Below, in pieces: positions 27,474-37,406 of a stretch of DNA of 64,000 nucleotides; position 1 is the stretch's first letter, and each line of letters opens with the position of its first letter. Source of the stretch: Deltaproteobacteria bacterium HGW-Deltaproteobacteria-8 (lineage in GTDB: Bacteria; Desulfobacterota; Desulfovibrionia; Desulfovibrionales; Desulfovibrionaceae); NCBI GenBank assembly GCA_002840405.1, contig PHAR01000008.1:106253-170252 (forward strand), read 5' to 3'. A model generated the notes under the pieces. It ran no database searches, was not told the DNA's origin, and saw only the letters and a list, made by a program, of their open reading frames with translations. The position numbers were made by a program, and so were the translations under genes.

Positions 27474-29705
27474 ATGAGCGCACCACAGAAGCCGAAACCT
27501 CGCCCGCCCGCAGCAGCAGACCAGGCCACGCCCGGCGGCAACGCCTTTCAGACGGCCTTTGAGGCCAGCCTGGCGGTCATGTACCTGCTCGACCCCCAGA
27601 CCGGGGTCATCCTGGACGCCAACCCGGCGGCCAGCGCCTTCTACGGCATCCCGCGCGCGGAGCTGGCTGGCTTGCCCCTGGAAACCCTGTCCACCCTGTC
27701 CTTGCGCAAGATCAAGACCATCCTGGCGGAGATCCGCAAGAACGGGGGCGGGCACGTCGTCAGCCGCCACCGGCTCAAGAGCGGGGAGCTGCGGGACGTG
27801 GATATCCACGCCACGCCAGTCGTCCTGCCGGACCGGCGCGAGTGCGTCTTCACCATCGTCCACGACACCACCGCCCGCGCCCAGGCCGAACGCGCCCTGC
27901 GCGAACGCGAGAGCCTGCTCCGAGCCATCCTGAATTCCGCAGGCGACGGCATCGGCTTCAAGGACAAGAACCACATCTACCGCGAGGCCAACCCGGCCTT
28001 CTGCCAGCTGCTGGGCCAGACCTGCAAGGACGTGCTGGGACGCAAGAGCTCGGACTTCACCGATCGCCACACCAACGCCAAGTACAGCGACGAATCCGAC
28101 AAGCTGGTCATGCGGACGCGCCAGACCCTGGTCTACGAGAGCCGCTACGAATGCCCCGAAGGCTCCCGGATCTTCAGCGTGAACAAGGCCCCGGTGCTGG
28201 ACAGCCAGGGTGACTGCCTAGGCGTGGTCTTCATCGCCCACGACATCACCAGCCAGCGCGCCGCAGAGGCCGCCCTGCGCAAGTCCGAGGGCCTCTTGCG
28301 GGCCATGCTCCAGTCCGCCCAGGACAGCATCTACATCACGAATGCGGCGGGCCTCCTGCGCGAGGTCAACCCGGCCTTCTGCCAGCTGGTGGACAGGCAG
28401 CGCGAGGCCATCCTCGGCCAGCCGCTGTCGGCCGCGTTCGAGCCCGGGGAGCTGAACATCCAGCAATCCACGCGGCGGCTGGCCATGGAGACCCAGGGCC
28501 CGGTGAACTTCACCCAGCGCATCAAGCGGCCCGGCCACGATGCCTGGGTCAGCGTGGTCAAGACTCCGGTCATCGACGATGCGGGCGACTGCCTGGGCGT
28601 GGTCAGCATGGGCCGCGACATCACCAGCCAGAAGACCGGCGAGATCGCCCTGCGCGAGAGCGAGCGGCGCTACTCCGTGCTGGTGCACCAGTCCCCGGTG
28701 GGCGTGTTCGAGACCGACGCCAAGGGACGGCTGACCTTCGCCAACGACCGCATGCTGCGCCTGACCGGCAGGCCCATGGAGCAACTCCTGGGCACCAGCT
28801 GGCTGGCCGCCATCCACCTGGACGACCGCCAGGAGTTCGTTCGCGGCTGGCACTCGGCCCTTACCGCGCGGCGCGAGTTCTCCGCCGAGGTGCGCCTGCG
28901 CAGCCCGCGCGGGGCGCTGACCTGGGTCTCCACCCTCATGCGGCCCATGCGCGACGCCGCCAGCCGCGTCATCGGCTACCTGGGCGCGCTGTCCGACATC
29001 ACCGAGCGCAAGAAGGCCGAGTCCATGCGCGAGGACGTGGAGAAGGTCATCCGCCACGACCTGAAGAGCCCGCTCACAGCCATGGGCACCGCTGCGGAGC
29101 TGCTGGAGATGCTCGGCCCGCTCAACGCCGAGCAGACCCAGGTGCTGGCGGAGCTGCGCGCCCTGGCCAGGCGCATGCAGGGGCTCATCGGCCTGTCGCT
29201 GGACCTGCGGGCCATGGAGAGCAGCCAGTACGCCTTGGAGCCCGTGGCCCTGGACCTCCGCGCAGTGCTGGAAGCCCTGCGCGCCGAGCTGCGGCCGCTG
29301 ACCGACGGCAAGAACCTCTCCCTGCGCGTGGAGCTGGAGGGCAAGAAGCCGTTGCTGGTGCTGGGCGAACGCAGGCTGGTGGACACGGTGTTCGTGAATC
29401 TGCTCAAGAACGCCGCCGAGGCCTCGCCCGAGGGCGGGGAAATCCTGGTGCGGCTGCGCAGGGAGAAGGGCTTTGCCGTGGCCACGCTGCACAACCAGGG
29501 CGCCGTGCCCCTGGACATCCGCGAGCGCTTCTTCGAGAAGTACGCCACCTCGGGCAAGATCCAGGGCACAGGCCTGGGAACCTACTCGGCCCGGCTTATG
29601 GTGCGCGCTTTGAACGGGGATATTGAGCTCGACACCTCGGAGGCGGAGGCCACCACCCTGGTGGTGCGCCTGCCTGCAGCAGACCCCAAGGCTCCCGCCT
29701 CCTAG
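27474..29705 (+). CDS. Cytosolic sensor histidine kinase with four PAS domains
   Basis: 743 residues without signal peptide or membrane helix. Four PAS domains in series (about 22-130, 145-265, 272-395, 402-515) are followed by HisKA (KVIRHDLKSPLTAMGTAAEL) and an HATPase domain (VNLLKNAAEASPEGG, GTGLGTYSAR). It should autophosphorylate in response to an intracellular signal such as redox or a small ligand. PAS2 and PAS3 look like a recent internal duplication (both contain REANPAFCQL or REVNPAFCQL). No response regulator is adjacent, so the partner is unknown. The stop overlaps the end of the convergent GGDEF-EAL gene by 4 nt. Confidence 0.9.
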   Translation: MSAPQKPKPRPPAAADQATPGGNAFQTAFEASLAVMYLLDPQTGVILDANPAASAFYGIPRAELAGLPLETLSTLSLRKIKTILAEIRKNGGGHVVSRHRLKSGELRDVDIHATPVVLPDRRECVFTIVHDTTARAQAERALRERESLLRAILNSAGDGIGFKDKNHIYREANPAFCQLLGQTCKDVLGRKSSDFTDRHTNAKYSDESDKLVMRTRQTLVYESRYECPEGSRIFSVNKAPVLDSQGDCLGVVFIAHDITSQRAAEAALRKSEGLLRAMLQSAQDSIYITNAAGLLREVNPAFCQLVDRQREAILGQPLSAAFEPGELNIQQSTRRLAMETQGPVNFTQRIKRPGHDAWVSVVKTPVIDDAGDCLGVVSMGRDITSQKTGEIALRESERRYSVLVHQSPVGVFETDAKGRLTFANDRMLRLTGRPMEQLLGTSWLAAIHLDDRQEFVRGWHSALTARREFSAEVRLRSPRGALTWVSTLMRPMRDAASRVIGYLGALSDITERKKAESMREDVEKVIRHDLKSPLTAMGTAAELLEMLGPLNAEQTQVLAELRALARRMQGLIGLSLDLRAMESSQYALEPVALDLRAVLEALRAELRPLTDGKNLSLRVELEGKKPLLVLGERRLVDTVFVNLLKNAAEASPEGGEILVRLRREKGFAVATLHNQGAVPLDIRERFFEKYATSGKIQGTGLGTYSARLMVRALNGDIELDTSEAEATTLVVRLPAADPKAPAS

Positions 29706-32700
29706 CCCTGCCGCTCCCCGACACGATTCTTGCGCACCAGGTCCAAGGCCTCGGCCAGGGGCAGGGGCCGGGCCAAGAGATGCCCCTGGCCCAGCGTGCA
29801 GCCCAGGGCCAGGAGCTGGTCACGCTGCGGGGCCGTCTCCACACCCTCGGCCACCACGTCCAGGCCCAGGCCGGAGGCCAGGGACAGGATGGCCTGCACG
29901 ATGTGCAGGCCCTGGCGCCCCTGCTCCATGCCCGCCACGAAGCGCATGTCCACCTTGAGGACATCGATGGCATACTGCTGCAGCGAAAAAAGCGAGGAAT
30001 AGCCAGAGCCGAAGTCGTCCAGGCCCACGCGCACCCCGTTCTCGCGCAGCTGCCAGAGCCGGCGCGCCGCGGTGCGCGGGTCGCTCATGAGCTCATTCTC
30101 GGTGATCTCCACCAGCACGCTCCCCGGGGCCACGCCGGAGCTCGCCATGGCCTGGGCCAGGGACTCGGCCAGATCGGCATGGCTGAACTGGCGGCCGGAG
30201 ACGTTGATGTGCAGGGGCAGCGGGGGCGCGCCGGGCTGGAGCTTCTGCCAGCGGGCGGCGTCCTCGCAGGCCTGGCCGAACACCCACCGGCCCAGGGGCA
30301 GCATGAGCCCGCATTCCTCGGCCGCGGCCAGAAATTCCGAAGGGGGCAAAAGCCCGCGCACTTTGTGCCGCCAGCGCAGCAAGGCCTCCAGACCGGTGAG
30401 CTCGTTGGTGCGCATGTTCACGATGGGCTGGTACAGGAGTTCGAAATCCCCCCCCTCCACAGCCAGCCGCAGCTCCGTCTCCAGGGTCATATGGCGCATG
30501 GCCTTGTCACGCAGGCCGGAGTGGAAGACCTTGTAACGACCCCGGCCCAGGTCCTTGGCCCGGTACATGGCGATGTCCGCGTCGCGCAGCAGGTCGTCGG
30601 CGCTTTCGTACTCCCCGGAGGAGAGGACGATGCCGATGGAGGCCGAGGTGTGGATGTCGCTGCCGCCCACCTGCACGGGGTGGCGCACATCCTCCAGGAT
30701 GCGCCCGGCGATGCGGATGGCGTCACGCGGGGCGGCGATGCCGTCGAGCAGCACCACGAACTCGTCGCCGCCCAGGCGGGCCACGGTGTCCACGTCGCGC
30801 ACCACGGCCTCGAGCCTGCGGGCCACGGTGGTCAGGAGCACGTCGCCCACCATGTGCCCCAGGGTGTCGTTGATGCGCTTGAAGCGGTCCAGGTCCAGCA
30901 GGAGCACGGCCAGGCGGTGGTCCGGGCTGCGCTGGCTGCGCTTGATGGAGTGCTCCAGCCGGTTGCTGAACAGGGCGCGGTTGGCCAGGCCGGTCAAGAT
31001 GTCATGCAGGGCGTGGTGCGAGAGCTTCTTCTGGGTCTTCACGCGCTCAGTGATGTCGCGGATGCTCTCGATGGCCCCGATGACATGGCCCTCGGAATGG
31101 AACAGCGGGGTGGCGATGACCGAGAGATTCGCGGGCCTGCTGCGCAGGCTTTGCACGGAGATCTCCGTGCGCAGGGTATGGCCCATGCGGACCACGCCGG
31201 GATAGAGCGGCTCCAGGGCCGGATTGTCCGCCTCGGAGGTCAGGACCATGTCGATGAGCGCGGGCCTGCGCTCGCCGTAGAAGGGCAGTGAGTAGGCGTA
31301 GTCGCCCTGGCCGACAATGTCCTGCGCAGGCACTCCGGTCAGCTCCACGATGGCCCGGTTCCAGGCGATGACGCGCCCTGCCCGGTCGATGACCATGGTG
31401 GCGTCGGGCAGAAAGTCCAGGATGTCCATGAAGCGCTGCTCGGACTCCTTGAGCAGGCGATCGGCCATGTGGCGCTCCTCGATCTCCCGGGTGAGCGTGC
31501 GGTTGCGCTGGGTCAGCTCGTTGGTGCGCGCCTCGACCACGCCCTCCAGCTCCTGGTTGAAGCGCGCCAGCTTCTCGTTGCTGGCCTCCAGCTCGCGCGC
31601 GTAGGACTCCTTGATCTCCAGGGCGCTGATGATGCCGCCGCGCGCGGCCTCCATGTGCTCGGCCATGTCGTTGAAGCCTGCCGCCAGCTGCCCCAGCTCG
31701 TCCTCCCTGGCCACGCCGACCCGCGTGTCGAGCCGCCCCTGGGCCAGTTTCTGGATGGCCACGCGCAGGACCTGGATGGGCCGGGTGAAGGAATTGGCCA
31801 CCACAAAGCCCAGGGCCAGGGCCAGGAGCAGGGCCACGGCCACGGACAGGAGCACCAGCCTGGTCGTGTCGCGGATGCCCTGGCGTATGCTGCCGTCGTT
31901 CATCAAGGCCATGAGCGTGGCCACGGGCCGGCCCTGGTTGTCGCGCAGGGAGGCCACGGCCATGGCGTAGGAGCCGCCGGGCCCGGACCGGATGCCCAGC
32001 GAAACGGCCTGCGCCTGGTCCCGTTCAAGGCTTCCGGGCGCGGGCAGGTCGAGGCCCAAGGCCACGCTCCCGCCCTGCTCGTCCACCAGGGTGCTGGCAA
32101 TGCTCCCGGAAGCGTCCCAGCGCAGAGCGAAGTCGGCGCGCACCTGGTCCTTGAGCGCAGTGAGCTGGGTGGCGCCCACAGGGTAGCTCACGGCCACCAC
32201 GCCCTCAATCTGCATGGTGGCGGGCGCAAGCACCGGGGCAAAGGCCTTGATGCTCAGCCCTGAGGCGTCGACATGAAAATCCGTGCTGCCGATGAGGTCC
32301 AGCGCGTTCTTCAAGGCCGGGCTGTCCAGAGGCGTAGCGGCCTGCTGGCCCTGCCCGTCGTCAAAGCCCGCGGTGGCCACTCGGCGACCGTTCTTGTCGA
32401 AGACCTCCACCCGCCCGAGAAACCACAGGGGGCGGGCCTCGTCGAGCAGGTTCTCCATGGCCGGGCCGCCGAGGTCGCCGCGCACCTCGGACAGGCCGGC
32501 CAGGTGCCGGGCCGTGGTCTCGGCCTGCCGCAAGAGCCGCAGCAGGGCGTTCTGGGCCTCGTGCAGGGCGGCCACGGACTGGCCATTCAGGTCAGCCTCC
32601 ATGCGCCGCAGGTGAATGAGCATGTTGGCCATGGTGGCCAGGGATACCGTGGCCACCACCACCAGCAGCAGCACGGCCATGAGCCGGTTGCGCACGCTTT

Positions 32701-32737
32701 TGCGCAGCCATGAGGGAAAGATCGGGTTCAGGCCCAC
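29702..32737 (-). CDS. Membrane GGDEF-EAL c-di-GMP protein (HAMP-PAS-GGDEF-EAL)
   Basis: About 1011 residues from a GTG at 32737, 4 nt after the previous stop; an ATG at 32764 would overlap that gene by 23 nt and is the alternative. Order: membrane helix (LMAVLLLVVVATVSLATMAN), periplasmic sensor (about 40-285), second helix (VLLSVAVALLLALALGFVV), HAMP, coiled coil, PAS (about 430-550), GGDEF (RLGGDEFVVLLDG intact) and EAL (GLEALLRWRHK intact, plus NVSGRQFS and DDFGSGYSSL). Both enzymatic motifs look competent, so net cyclase or phosphodiesterase activity cannot be told. It is third in an operon with two solute-binding proteins, which suggests it receives periplasmic ligand information. Confidence 0.9.
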   Translation of the reverse strand: MGLNPIFPSWLRKSVRNRLMAVLLLVVVATVSLATMANMLIHLRRMEADLNGQSVAALHEAQNALLRLLRQAETTARHLAGLSEVRGDLGGPAMENLLDEARPLWFLGRVEVFDKNGRRVATAGFDDGQGQQAATPLDSPALKNALDLIGSTDFHVDASGLSIKAFAPVLAPATMQIEGVVAVSYPVGATQLTALKDQVRADFALRWDASGSIASTLVDEQGGSVALGLDLPAPGSLERDQAQAVSLGIRSGPGGSYAMAVASLRDNQGRPVATLMALMNDGSIRQGIRDTTRLVLLSVAVALLLALALGFVVANSFTRPIQVLRVAIQKLAQGRLDTRVGVAREDELGQLAAGFNDMAEHMEAARGGIISALEIKESYARELEASNEKLARFNQELEGVVEARTNELTQRNRTLTREIEERHMADRLLKESEQRFMDILDFLPDATMVIDRAGRVIAWNRAIVELTGVPAQDIVGQGDYAYSLPFYGERRPALIDMVLTSEADNPALEPLYPGVVRMGHTLRTEISVQSLRSRPANLSVIATPLFHSEGHVIGAIESIRDITERVKTQKKLSHHALHDILTGLANRALFSNRLEHSIKRSQRSPDHRLAVLLLDLDRFKRINDTLGHMVGDVLLTTVARRLEAVVRDVDTVARLGGDEFVVLLDGIAAPRDAIRIAGRILEDVRHPVQVGGSDIHTSASIGIVLSSGEYESADDLLRDADIAMYRAKDLGRGRYKVFHSGLRDKAMRHMTLETELRLAVEGGDFELLYQPIVNMRTNELTGLEALLRWRHKVRGLLPPSEFLAAAEECGLMLPLGRWVFGQACEDAARWQKLQPGAPPLPLHINVSGRQFSHADLAESLAQAMASSGVAPGSVLVEITENELMSDPRTAARRLWQLRENGVRVGLDDFGSGYSSLFSLQQYAIDVLKVDMRFVAGMEQGRQGLHIVQAILSLASGLGLDVVAEGVETAPQRDQLLALGCTLGQGHLLARPLPLAEALDLVRKNRVGERQG

Positions 32738-32741
32738 GCGC

Positions 32742-34301
32742 TCACTCCCAGTATGCCTTGTCAAAGCGGATGGCGGCCCCTGTGGGCTGGAGGATCACGC
32801 CCTTGACGCCGTCGCGCAGGGCCAGGGTGTCGCGCACATGGGCCAGAGGCACGGCCGGGGCCTCGGCCGCCACCAGACGCAAGGCCTCCCGGAACATCTG
32901 GCTGCGCTCGCCCTCGTCGCGGCTGGCCTCGGCGTTGTTCAGCAGGGCCTGGAAGCGCTCGTTGTTCCAGTTGGAGTAGTTTCCGGGCGAGTCCCAGCCG
33001 AGCTTGTAGCGCAGAAATCCATGCGGGCGGGGCGAGTCGAAGCTCCAGCCCGTCAGGCAAAAATCATGCTCGCCCTTGGCCGCCTGGGAGACGTACCTGG
33101 CCCAGGGCACGGTGACGACGCGCACCCGGATGCCGATGCTGGCCAGGGCCTGGCTGATGGCCTGGGCCATGCGCCGGGGCTCGGGCAGATAGGGCCGGGG
33201 AATGTCCATGACCTGCAGCGTGGCGGGGAAGCCCTCAGCCAGGCCCTCCCGTTCCAGGAGCTTGCGGGCCTGGGGCAGGTTGCCCCTGACGCCGATGTCG
33301 TCGGCCACGAACCCGATGTCCATCAGGGAGGGCGGCAGCAGGAAGGAGGCCGGGTAGCCCGAGGCCCCGTAGACCAGCCGGGTCAGGGCCTCGCGGTTCA
33401 GGGCCAGGAGCACGGCCCGGCGCACGCCGGGCTTGCGGAACTGTCCGCGCCGGGTGTTGATGGCCAGATAGGCGATGTTCAGCCCGGCCACGCTCAAGAG
33501 CTGGGTTCCGGGCATCTTCTCCAGAAGCGGCAGGTCCGAGGAGGGGATGCCGGCCAGGGCATCGGCGCGGCGGGCCTGAAACTCGGAGAAGCGCGTCCCG
33601 GCGTCAAGGATGGTGCGGATCACCAGCCGCTCCAGGCGCGGCGCACCGTCCCAGTGGTCCAGGTTGCGGGCCAGGGTGATGCTGTCCCCGCGCCGCCACT
33701 CCACGAGCATGAACGGCCCGGTGCCGACGGGATGGCTGGCGATGTCCGCGCCCCATTTGGCCAGGGCCGCCGGGCTCAGGATGGCCGCCTGGGCCGAGGC
33801 CAGCGACAAAAGCAGGGAGGCCGAGGCCCGCGTCAGGCGGATGCGCAGGGTGCTGTCGTCCAGGGCCTCGGCCCCGGCCACGTGCTCGAACAGGGACTTG
33901 GCCGTAAACATGCCGGGCAGGTGGTAGGGATGGGCCGGGTCCACCTGGCGCATGATGGAGATGGCCGCAGCCTTGGCGTTCATGGGGGTGCCGTCGTGAA
34001 AGCTGACGCCCTTGCGGATGCGGAAGGTCCACTCCCTGCCGTCGGGCGACACGGTCCAGGACTCGGCCAGGGCGGGCTCCACATGCAGGCCCCCGCCCTT
34101 CATGCGCACCAGCCCCTCGCAGATCTGGCCGGTGACGAGAGTGGACCCGGAGTCGAAGGCCCGGGCCGGGTCCAGGGTCACGGAGTCGCCGCCGCGCACC
34201 AGGCGCAGGGTGGCGTCGGGGTCCGCAGCCGAGGCCGGAGAGGCGGCCAAAAGCGACAGGGACAGGACAAGGAGCGCAAGAAGGCGAGGAGTGTTGTTCA
34301 T
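32742..34301 (-). CDS. Peptide/nickel-type solute-binding protein (family 5), copy 1
   Basis: 519 residues from MNNTPRLLALLVLSLSLLAA, a Sec signal cut after ASA. The mature protein is an SBP family 5 member (TLRLVRGGDSVTLDPARAFD, FRIRKGVSFHDGTPMNAKAA, GTGPFMLVEWRRGDSITLAR). It overlaps the preceding gene as ATGA, so the two binding proteins are made together. No permease or ATPase of an ABC transporter is nearby; the next gene is a c-di-GMP enzyme. A sensing rather than transport role is my inference. Ligand unknown. Confidence 0.9.
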   Translation of the reverse strand: MNNTPRLLALLVLSLSLLAASPASAADPDATLRLVRGGDSVTLDPARAFDSGSTLVTGQICEGLVRMKGGGLHVEPALAESWTVSPDGREWTFRIRKGVSFHDGTPMNAKAAAISIMRQVDPAHPYHLPGMFTAKSLFEHVAGAEALDDSTLRIRLTRASASLLLSLASAQAAILSPAALAKWGADIASHPVGTGPFMLVEWRRGDSITLARNLDHWDGAPRLERLVIRTILDAGTRFSEFQARRADALAGIPSSDLPLLEKMPGTQLLSVAGLNIAYLAINTRRGQFRKPGVRRAVLLALNREALTRLVYGASGYPASFLLPPSLMDIGFVADDIGVRGNLPQARKLLEREGLAEGFPATLQVMDIPRPYLPEPRRMAQAISQALASIGIRVRVVTVPWARYVSQAAKGEHDFCLTGWSFDSPRPHGFLRYKLGWDSPGNYSNWNNERFQALLNNAEASRDEGERSQMFREALRLVAAEAPAVPLAHVRDTLALRDGVKGVILQPTGAAIRFDKAYWE

Positions 34302-35851
34302 TTCAGGGTGGCCTTGGCGAAGCGGATGACGCCGGACGGATGGTTGACGATGCCTGTGACGCTCCGGGACCGGGCCAGGGTCTGGTTGCCGTGGGCCAGG
34401 GGCAGAAGCGGGACCTCGCGCCCGGCGATGTCCTGGACCTTGGCGAAGAGGGCCTCGCGGACCTTCTCGTCGCCGCTGGTCCTGGCCTGGGCCAAAAGAT
34501 CGTGCACCCGCTGATCGCGGAAGAAGCTGACGTTGGAGGCGTGCGGCTTGACCGCGTTGGTCTGGTCCAGCAGGTGCTCCAGGATGTCGCTGGCGTCGCC
34601 GGTGCTGACCCAGCCGAGCAGGCACAGGTCGTGCTCCCCGTCGTAGGCCTTGGCCAGATACGTGGCCCAGTCAAAAGTCACGATGCGCGCGCGGATGCCC
34701 ACGGCGGCCAGGTTCTCCTGGAGGAAGCGGGCGATCTTGTCCGGCTGGGGCATGTACGGCCGGGACACCGGCATGGTCCAGAGGGTGGTCTCAAAACCGC
34801 CCGGCAACCCGGCCTGGCGCAGCAGCTTGCGGGCCAGGGCCGGGTTGTAGGTGGTGTCCGGGACCTTGGGATTGTAGCCCTGCATGCTCGGCGGCACCAG
34901 GGTCAGGGCCTGGGAGGCCATGCCCTGGTAGATGCTCTTGACCAGGGCCGGACGGTTGATGGCGTGGGCGATGGCCCGGCGCACCTTGAGCTTGTCCAGG
35001 GGCGCGCGCCCGGTGTTCATGGCCAGGTAGCCCACGTTCATGCCGGACCGGGAATCGAGCGTCAGCGAGGGGTTGCGCCGCACCTCGTCCTGCAGCTCCG
35101 GGGTCAGTCCGTCCATGGCCTGGATGCTCCCGGCGCGCAGCTCGAGCATGCGCACCTGCGGGTCGGCCACGACCTTGAAGACCAGGCCGTCAATGCGGGG
35201 CGCGCCCGTGAAGTAGTTCTTGTTGGACTGAAGGACGATGCGGTCTCCCTTGAGCCAGGACACGAAGACAAAGGGGCCGGTGCCCACGGGGTGCCTGTCG
35301 AAGCCGTCACCCAGGGACTCCACCGCCGCGGGGCTGACCATGTAGGCCGAGTGCCGCGCCAGGGCCGAAAGGAACAACGGGTCCGGCTCCTTCAGGGTGA
35401 CGCGCAGGAAGTGCGGGCCCACGGCCTCCACAGAGCGCACGCCCTTGAGCGTGGCGTCCATTTTGCTGAACTGGGGCCGGAAATAGGGGTGGTTCGGGTC
35501 GATCTTGCGCAGCAGCGAGAACCGGGCGGCCTCGGCATCAAAGGGTGTGCCGTCGTGGAAGCGGACCCCCTGGCGCAGGTTGAAGGTGTAGACCAGCCCG
35601 CCGCCGGTCACGACCCAGGACTCGGCCAGGGCGGGCTCGATGCGCGTGGAGTCGTCCCGGTAGCGCACCAGGCCGTCAAAGATGTTCTCAATGACCATGG
35701 CCGACTCGTTGTCCAGGAACTTGGCAGGGTCAAGGAAGGAGGCGTCGGCGCTGCGGCCAAAGACCAGGGTCCTTTGCCTGGGTTGGGCGCACACCGAATC
35801 TCCGGTGAACAGGAGCGCCAGCAGGAGCGCGATGAAGGTGGTGAAACGCAA
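34298..35851 (-). CDS. Peptide/nickel-type solute-binding protein (family 5), copy 2
   Basis: 517 residues if begun at TTG 35851 (LRFTTFIALLLALLFTGDSV), which has GGGGAGAGG just upstream and gives a normal Sec signal cut after VCA. The only in-frame ATG (36025) lies in the AT-rich promoter region and would add 58 odd residues, so I reject it. Body matches SBP family 5 (TLVFGRSADASFLDPAKFLD, FNLRQGVRFHDGTPFDAEAA, GTGPFVFVSWLKGDRIVLQS). It is clearly paralogous to copy 1. It leads the operon; the divergent yedE shares the spacer. Confidence 0.88.
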   Translation of the reverse strand: MRFTTFIALLLALLFTGDSVCAQPRQRTLVFGRSADASFLDPAKFLDNESAMVIENIFDGLVRYRDDSTRIEPALAESWVVTGGGLVYTFNLRQGVRFHDGTPFDAEAARFSLLRKIDPNHPYFRPQFSKMDATLKGVRSVEAVGPHFLRVTLKEPDPLFLSALARHSAYMVSPAAVESLGDGFDRHPVGTGPFVFVSWLKGDRIVLQSNKNYFTGAPRIDGLVFKVVADPQVRMLELRAGSIQAMDGLTPELQDEVRRNPSLTLDSRSGMNVGYLAMNTGRAPLDKLKVRRAIAHAINRPALVKSIYQGMASQALTLVPPSMQGYNPKVPDTTYNPALARKLLRQAGLPGGFETTLWTMPVSRPYMPQPDKIARFLQENLAAVGIRARIVTFDWATYLAKAYDGEHDLCLLGWVSTGDASDILEHLLDQTNAVKPHASNVSFFRDQRVHDLLAQARTSGDEKVREALFAKVQDIAGREVPLLPLAHGNQTLARSRSVTGIVNHPSGVIRFAKATLK

Positions 35852-36085
35852 CAGACCTCTCCCCGTGAAACAGGACCGGAACCGTCGAGACTCGTGGACC
35901 TCTCGAGCATACTGCCCCAGTCCACGGGAAAAATCCAGGAGCAAAGCGCTGGCTTGTGCCAAGCCTTTAATAGATGGATCGTATTTGACAAATAGATTGC
36001 ATAAGCATAGTCGCAATCGCAACATGCTGGATTGTAATGTGTTTTGTTTAATATTGCATTTTTATCAGAGCAAGGAGGGGGAGTC
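35852..36085. promoter_or_regulatory. AT-rich divergent promoter region, SBP operon / yedE
   Basis: A 234-bp spacer, AT-rich in its right half (about 35,960-36,075), between two divergent units. It must contain both promoters; I cannot place -35/-10 boxes with confidence and see no riboswitch-like fold. Confidence 0.45.
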
Positions 36086-37177
36086 ATGGAGGAGAAGAGG
36101 AGCCTGTTCGCAGGCAAGGGTGAGATCCTGATCGCCGGGGCCGTCATCGGCCTGGCGGCAGTGCTGCTGCAATACGCCGGGAACCCGGCCAACATGGGCG
36201 TGTGCGTGGCCTGCTTCCTGCGCGACACCGCCGGAGCCCTGGGCCTGCATCGGGCCGCGCCGGTCCAGTACCTGCGCCCGGAGATTCCGGCCTTTGTGCT
36301 CGGCTCCCTGGCCGCAGCCATGGTCGGCGGCGAGTTCCGCGCACGCGCAGGGTCCGCGCCCATGCTGCGCTTTTTCCTGGGCATGGCGGCCATGGCCGGG
36401 GCGCTCATCTTCCTGGGCTGCCCCTGGCGCGTGCTGCTGCGCCTGGCCGGGGGCGACGGCAACGCCCTGTTCGGCATGGCCGGGCTCTTGTCCGGCATCT
36501 ATGTGGGCCACCGCTTCTACAAGGCCGGGTTCTCCCTGCCCGCAAGCCAGGGCCAGTCGACCATCTCCGGCCTGGCCATCCCGCTGGCCGCCCTGGGCCT
36601 TTTGGCCGCGCGCTTCCTGCTCTCCCCGGACCCGGCCACCGGCAGCCTGGGCTGGCTCTGGGCCTCGGTCAAGGGTCCCGGGGCAATGCACGCGCCGCTC
36701 CTGGCCTCCGTGGGCGGCGGCCTGCTCATCGGCGTGCTGGCCCAGCGCAACCGCTTCTGCACCGTGGGCTCCCTGCGCGAGCTGTTCACCCTGCGCCAGA
36801 TGCACCTGATCTACGGGGTGGCTACGTTCCTTCTGGCCGCCTTCATCGGCAACCTGGTCCTGGGCCAGTTCCATCCCGGCTTCGAGGGCCAGCCCGTGGC
36901 CCACACGGCGTCCCTGTGGAACTTCATGGGCATGCTCCTGGCGGGCCTGGCCTTTTCCCTGGCCGGAGGCTGCCCCGGACGCCAGCTGATCATGGCCGGC
37001 GAAGGCAGCAACGACGCCGGGGCCTTCGTGCTGGGCATGCTGGCTGCCGGTGCCCTGGCCCACAACATGGGCTGGGCCAGCTCCCCCGCCGGTCCCGGTC
37101 CCAACGCCCTGGCCGTGATGGTTGTGGGCATGGCCTTCTGCCTGTCCGTGGGGTTCTGGAACCGCAAGAGCGCCTAG
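36086..37177 (+). CDS. yedE: YedE-type selenium metabolism membrane protein
   Basis: 363 residues from MEEKRSLFAGKGEILIAGAV with a very strong ribosome site (AAGGAGGGGG). About ten hydrophobic segments. The signature NPANMGVCVACFLRDTAGAL and the YeeE/YedE-like Cys positions (FLGCPWRV, NRFCTVGSLRE, AGGCPGRQ) identify the YedE putative selenium transporter group. In other genomes this protein travels with selenophosphate genes; none is in this window. Selenium handling is plausible in an organism using selenocysteine formate dehydrogenases or hydrogenases. Confidence 0.85.
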   Translation: MEEKRSLFAGKGEILIAGAVIGLAAVLLQYAGNPANMGVCVACFLRDTAGALGLHRAAPVQYLRPEIPAFVLGSLAAAMVGGEFRARAGSAPMLRFFLGMAAMAGALIFLGCPWRVLLRLAGGDGNALFGMAGLLSGIYVGHRFYKAGFSLPASQGQSTISGLAIPLAALGLLAARFLLSPDPATGSLGWLWASVKGPGAMHAPLLASVGGGLLIGVLAQRNRFCTVGSLRELFTLRQMHLIYGVATFLLAAFIGNLVLGQFHPGFEGQPVAHTASLWNFMGMLLAGLAFSLAGGCPGRQLIMAGEGSNDAGAFVLGMLAAGALAHNMGWASSPAGPGPNALAVMVVGMAFCLSVGFWNRKSA

Positions 37178-37200
37178 CGCTCACCTCGCAAGAATGCACA

Positions 37201-37240
37201 ACGGCCCGGCAGGATGCTCTCCTGCCGGGCCGTTTGCGTT
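37201..37240 (+). terminator. Terminator of yedE
   Basis: A perfect 14-bp stem (ACGGCCCGGCAGGA with TCCTGCCGGGCCGT) around TGCTC, followed by TTGCGTTTTT. Strong intrinsic terminator 24 nt after the stop. Confidence 0.9.
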
Positions 37241-37406
37241 TTTCCGGTCCGATTGCGGACAGGGCCGCAGGCCGTCAAACGAATAGAAAGTGTTCCCCGG
37301 CGTGGAGCGGGCCGCCTTGGGGCCGGGGAGAGGATTCAAGTGGTGCATCCGCCCCAAATCGGCTCGTGACGATGCCCAGGGACAAGAGGCGCTTCAGAGG
37401 CCGGCT

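Noticed and set aside
35852..36025. ATG start at 36025 for the second solute-binding protein
   Set aside because: It would add 58 residues from the AT-rich promoter region before a normal signal peptide; the TTG at 35851 has a strong ribosome site.
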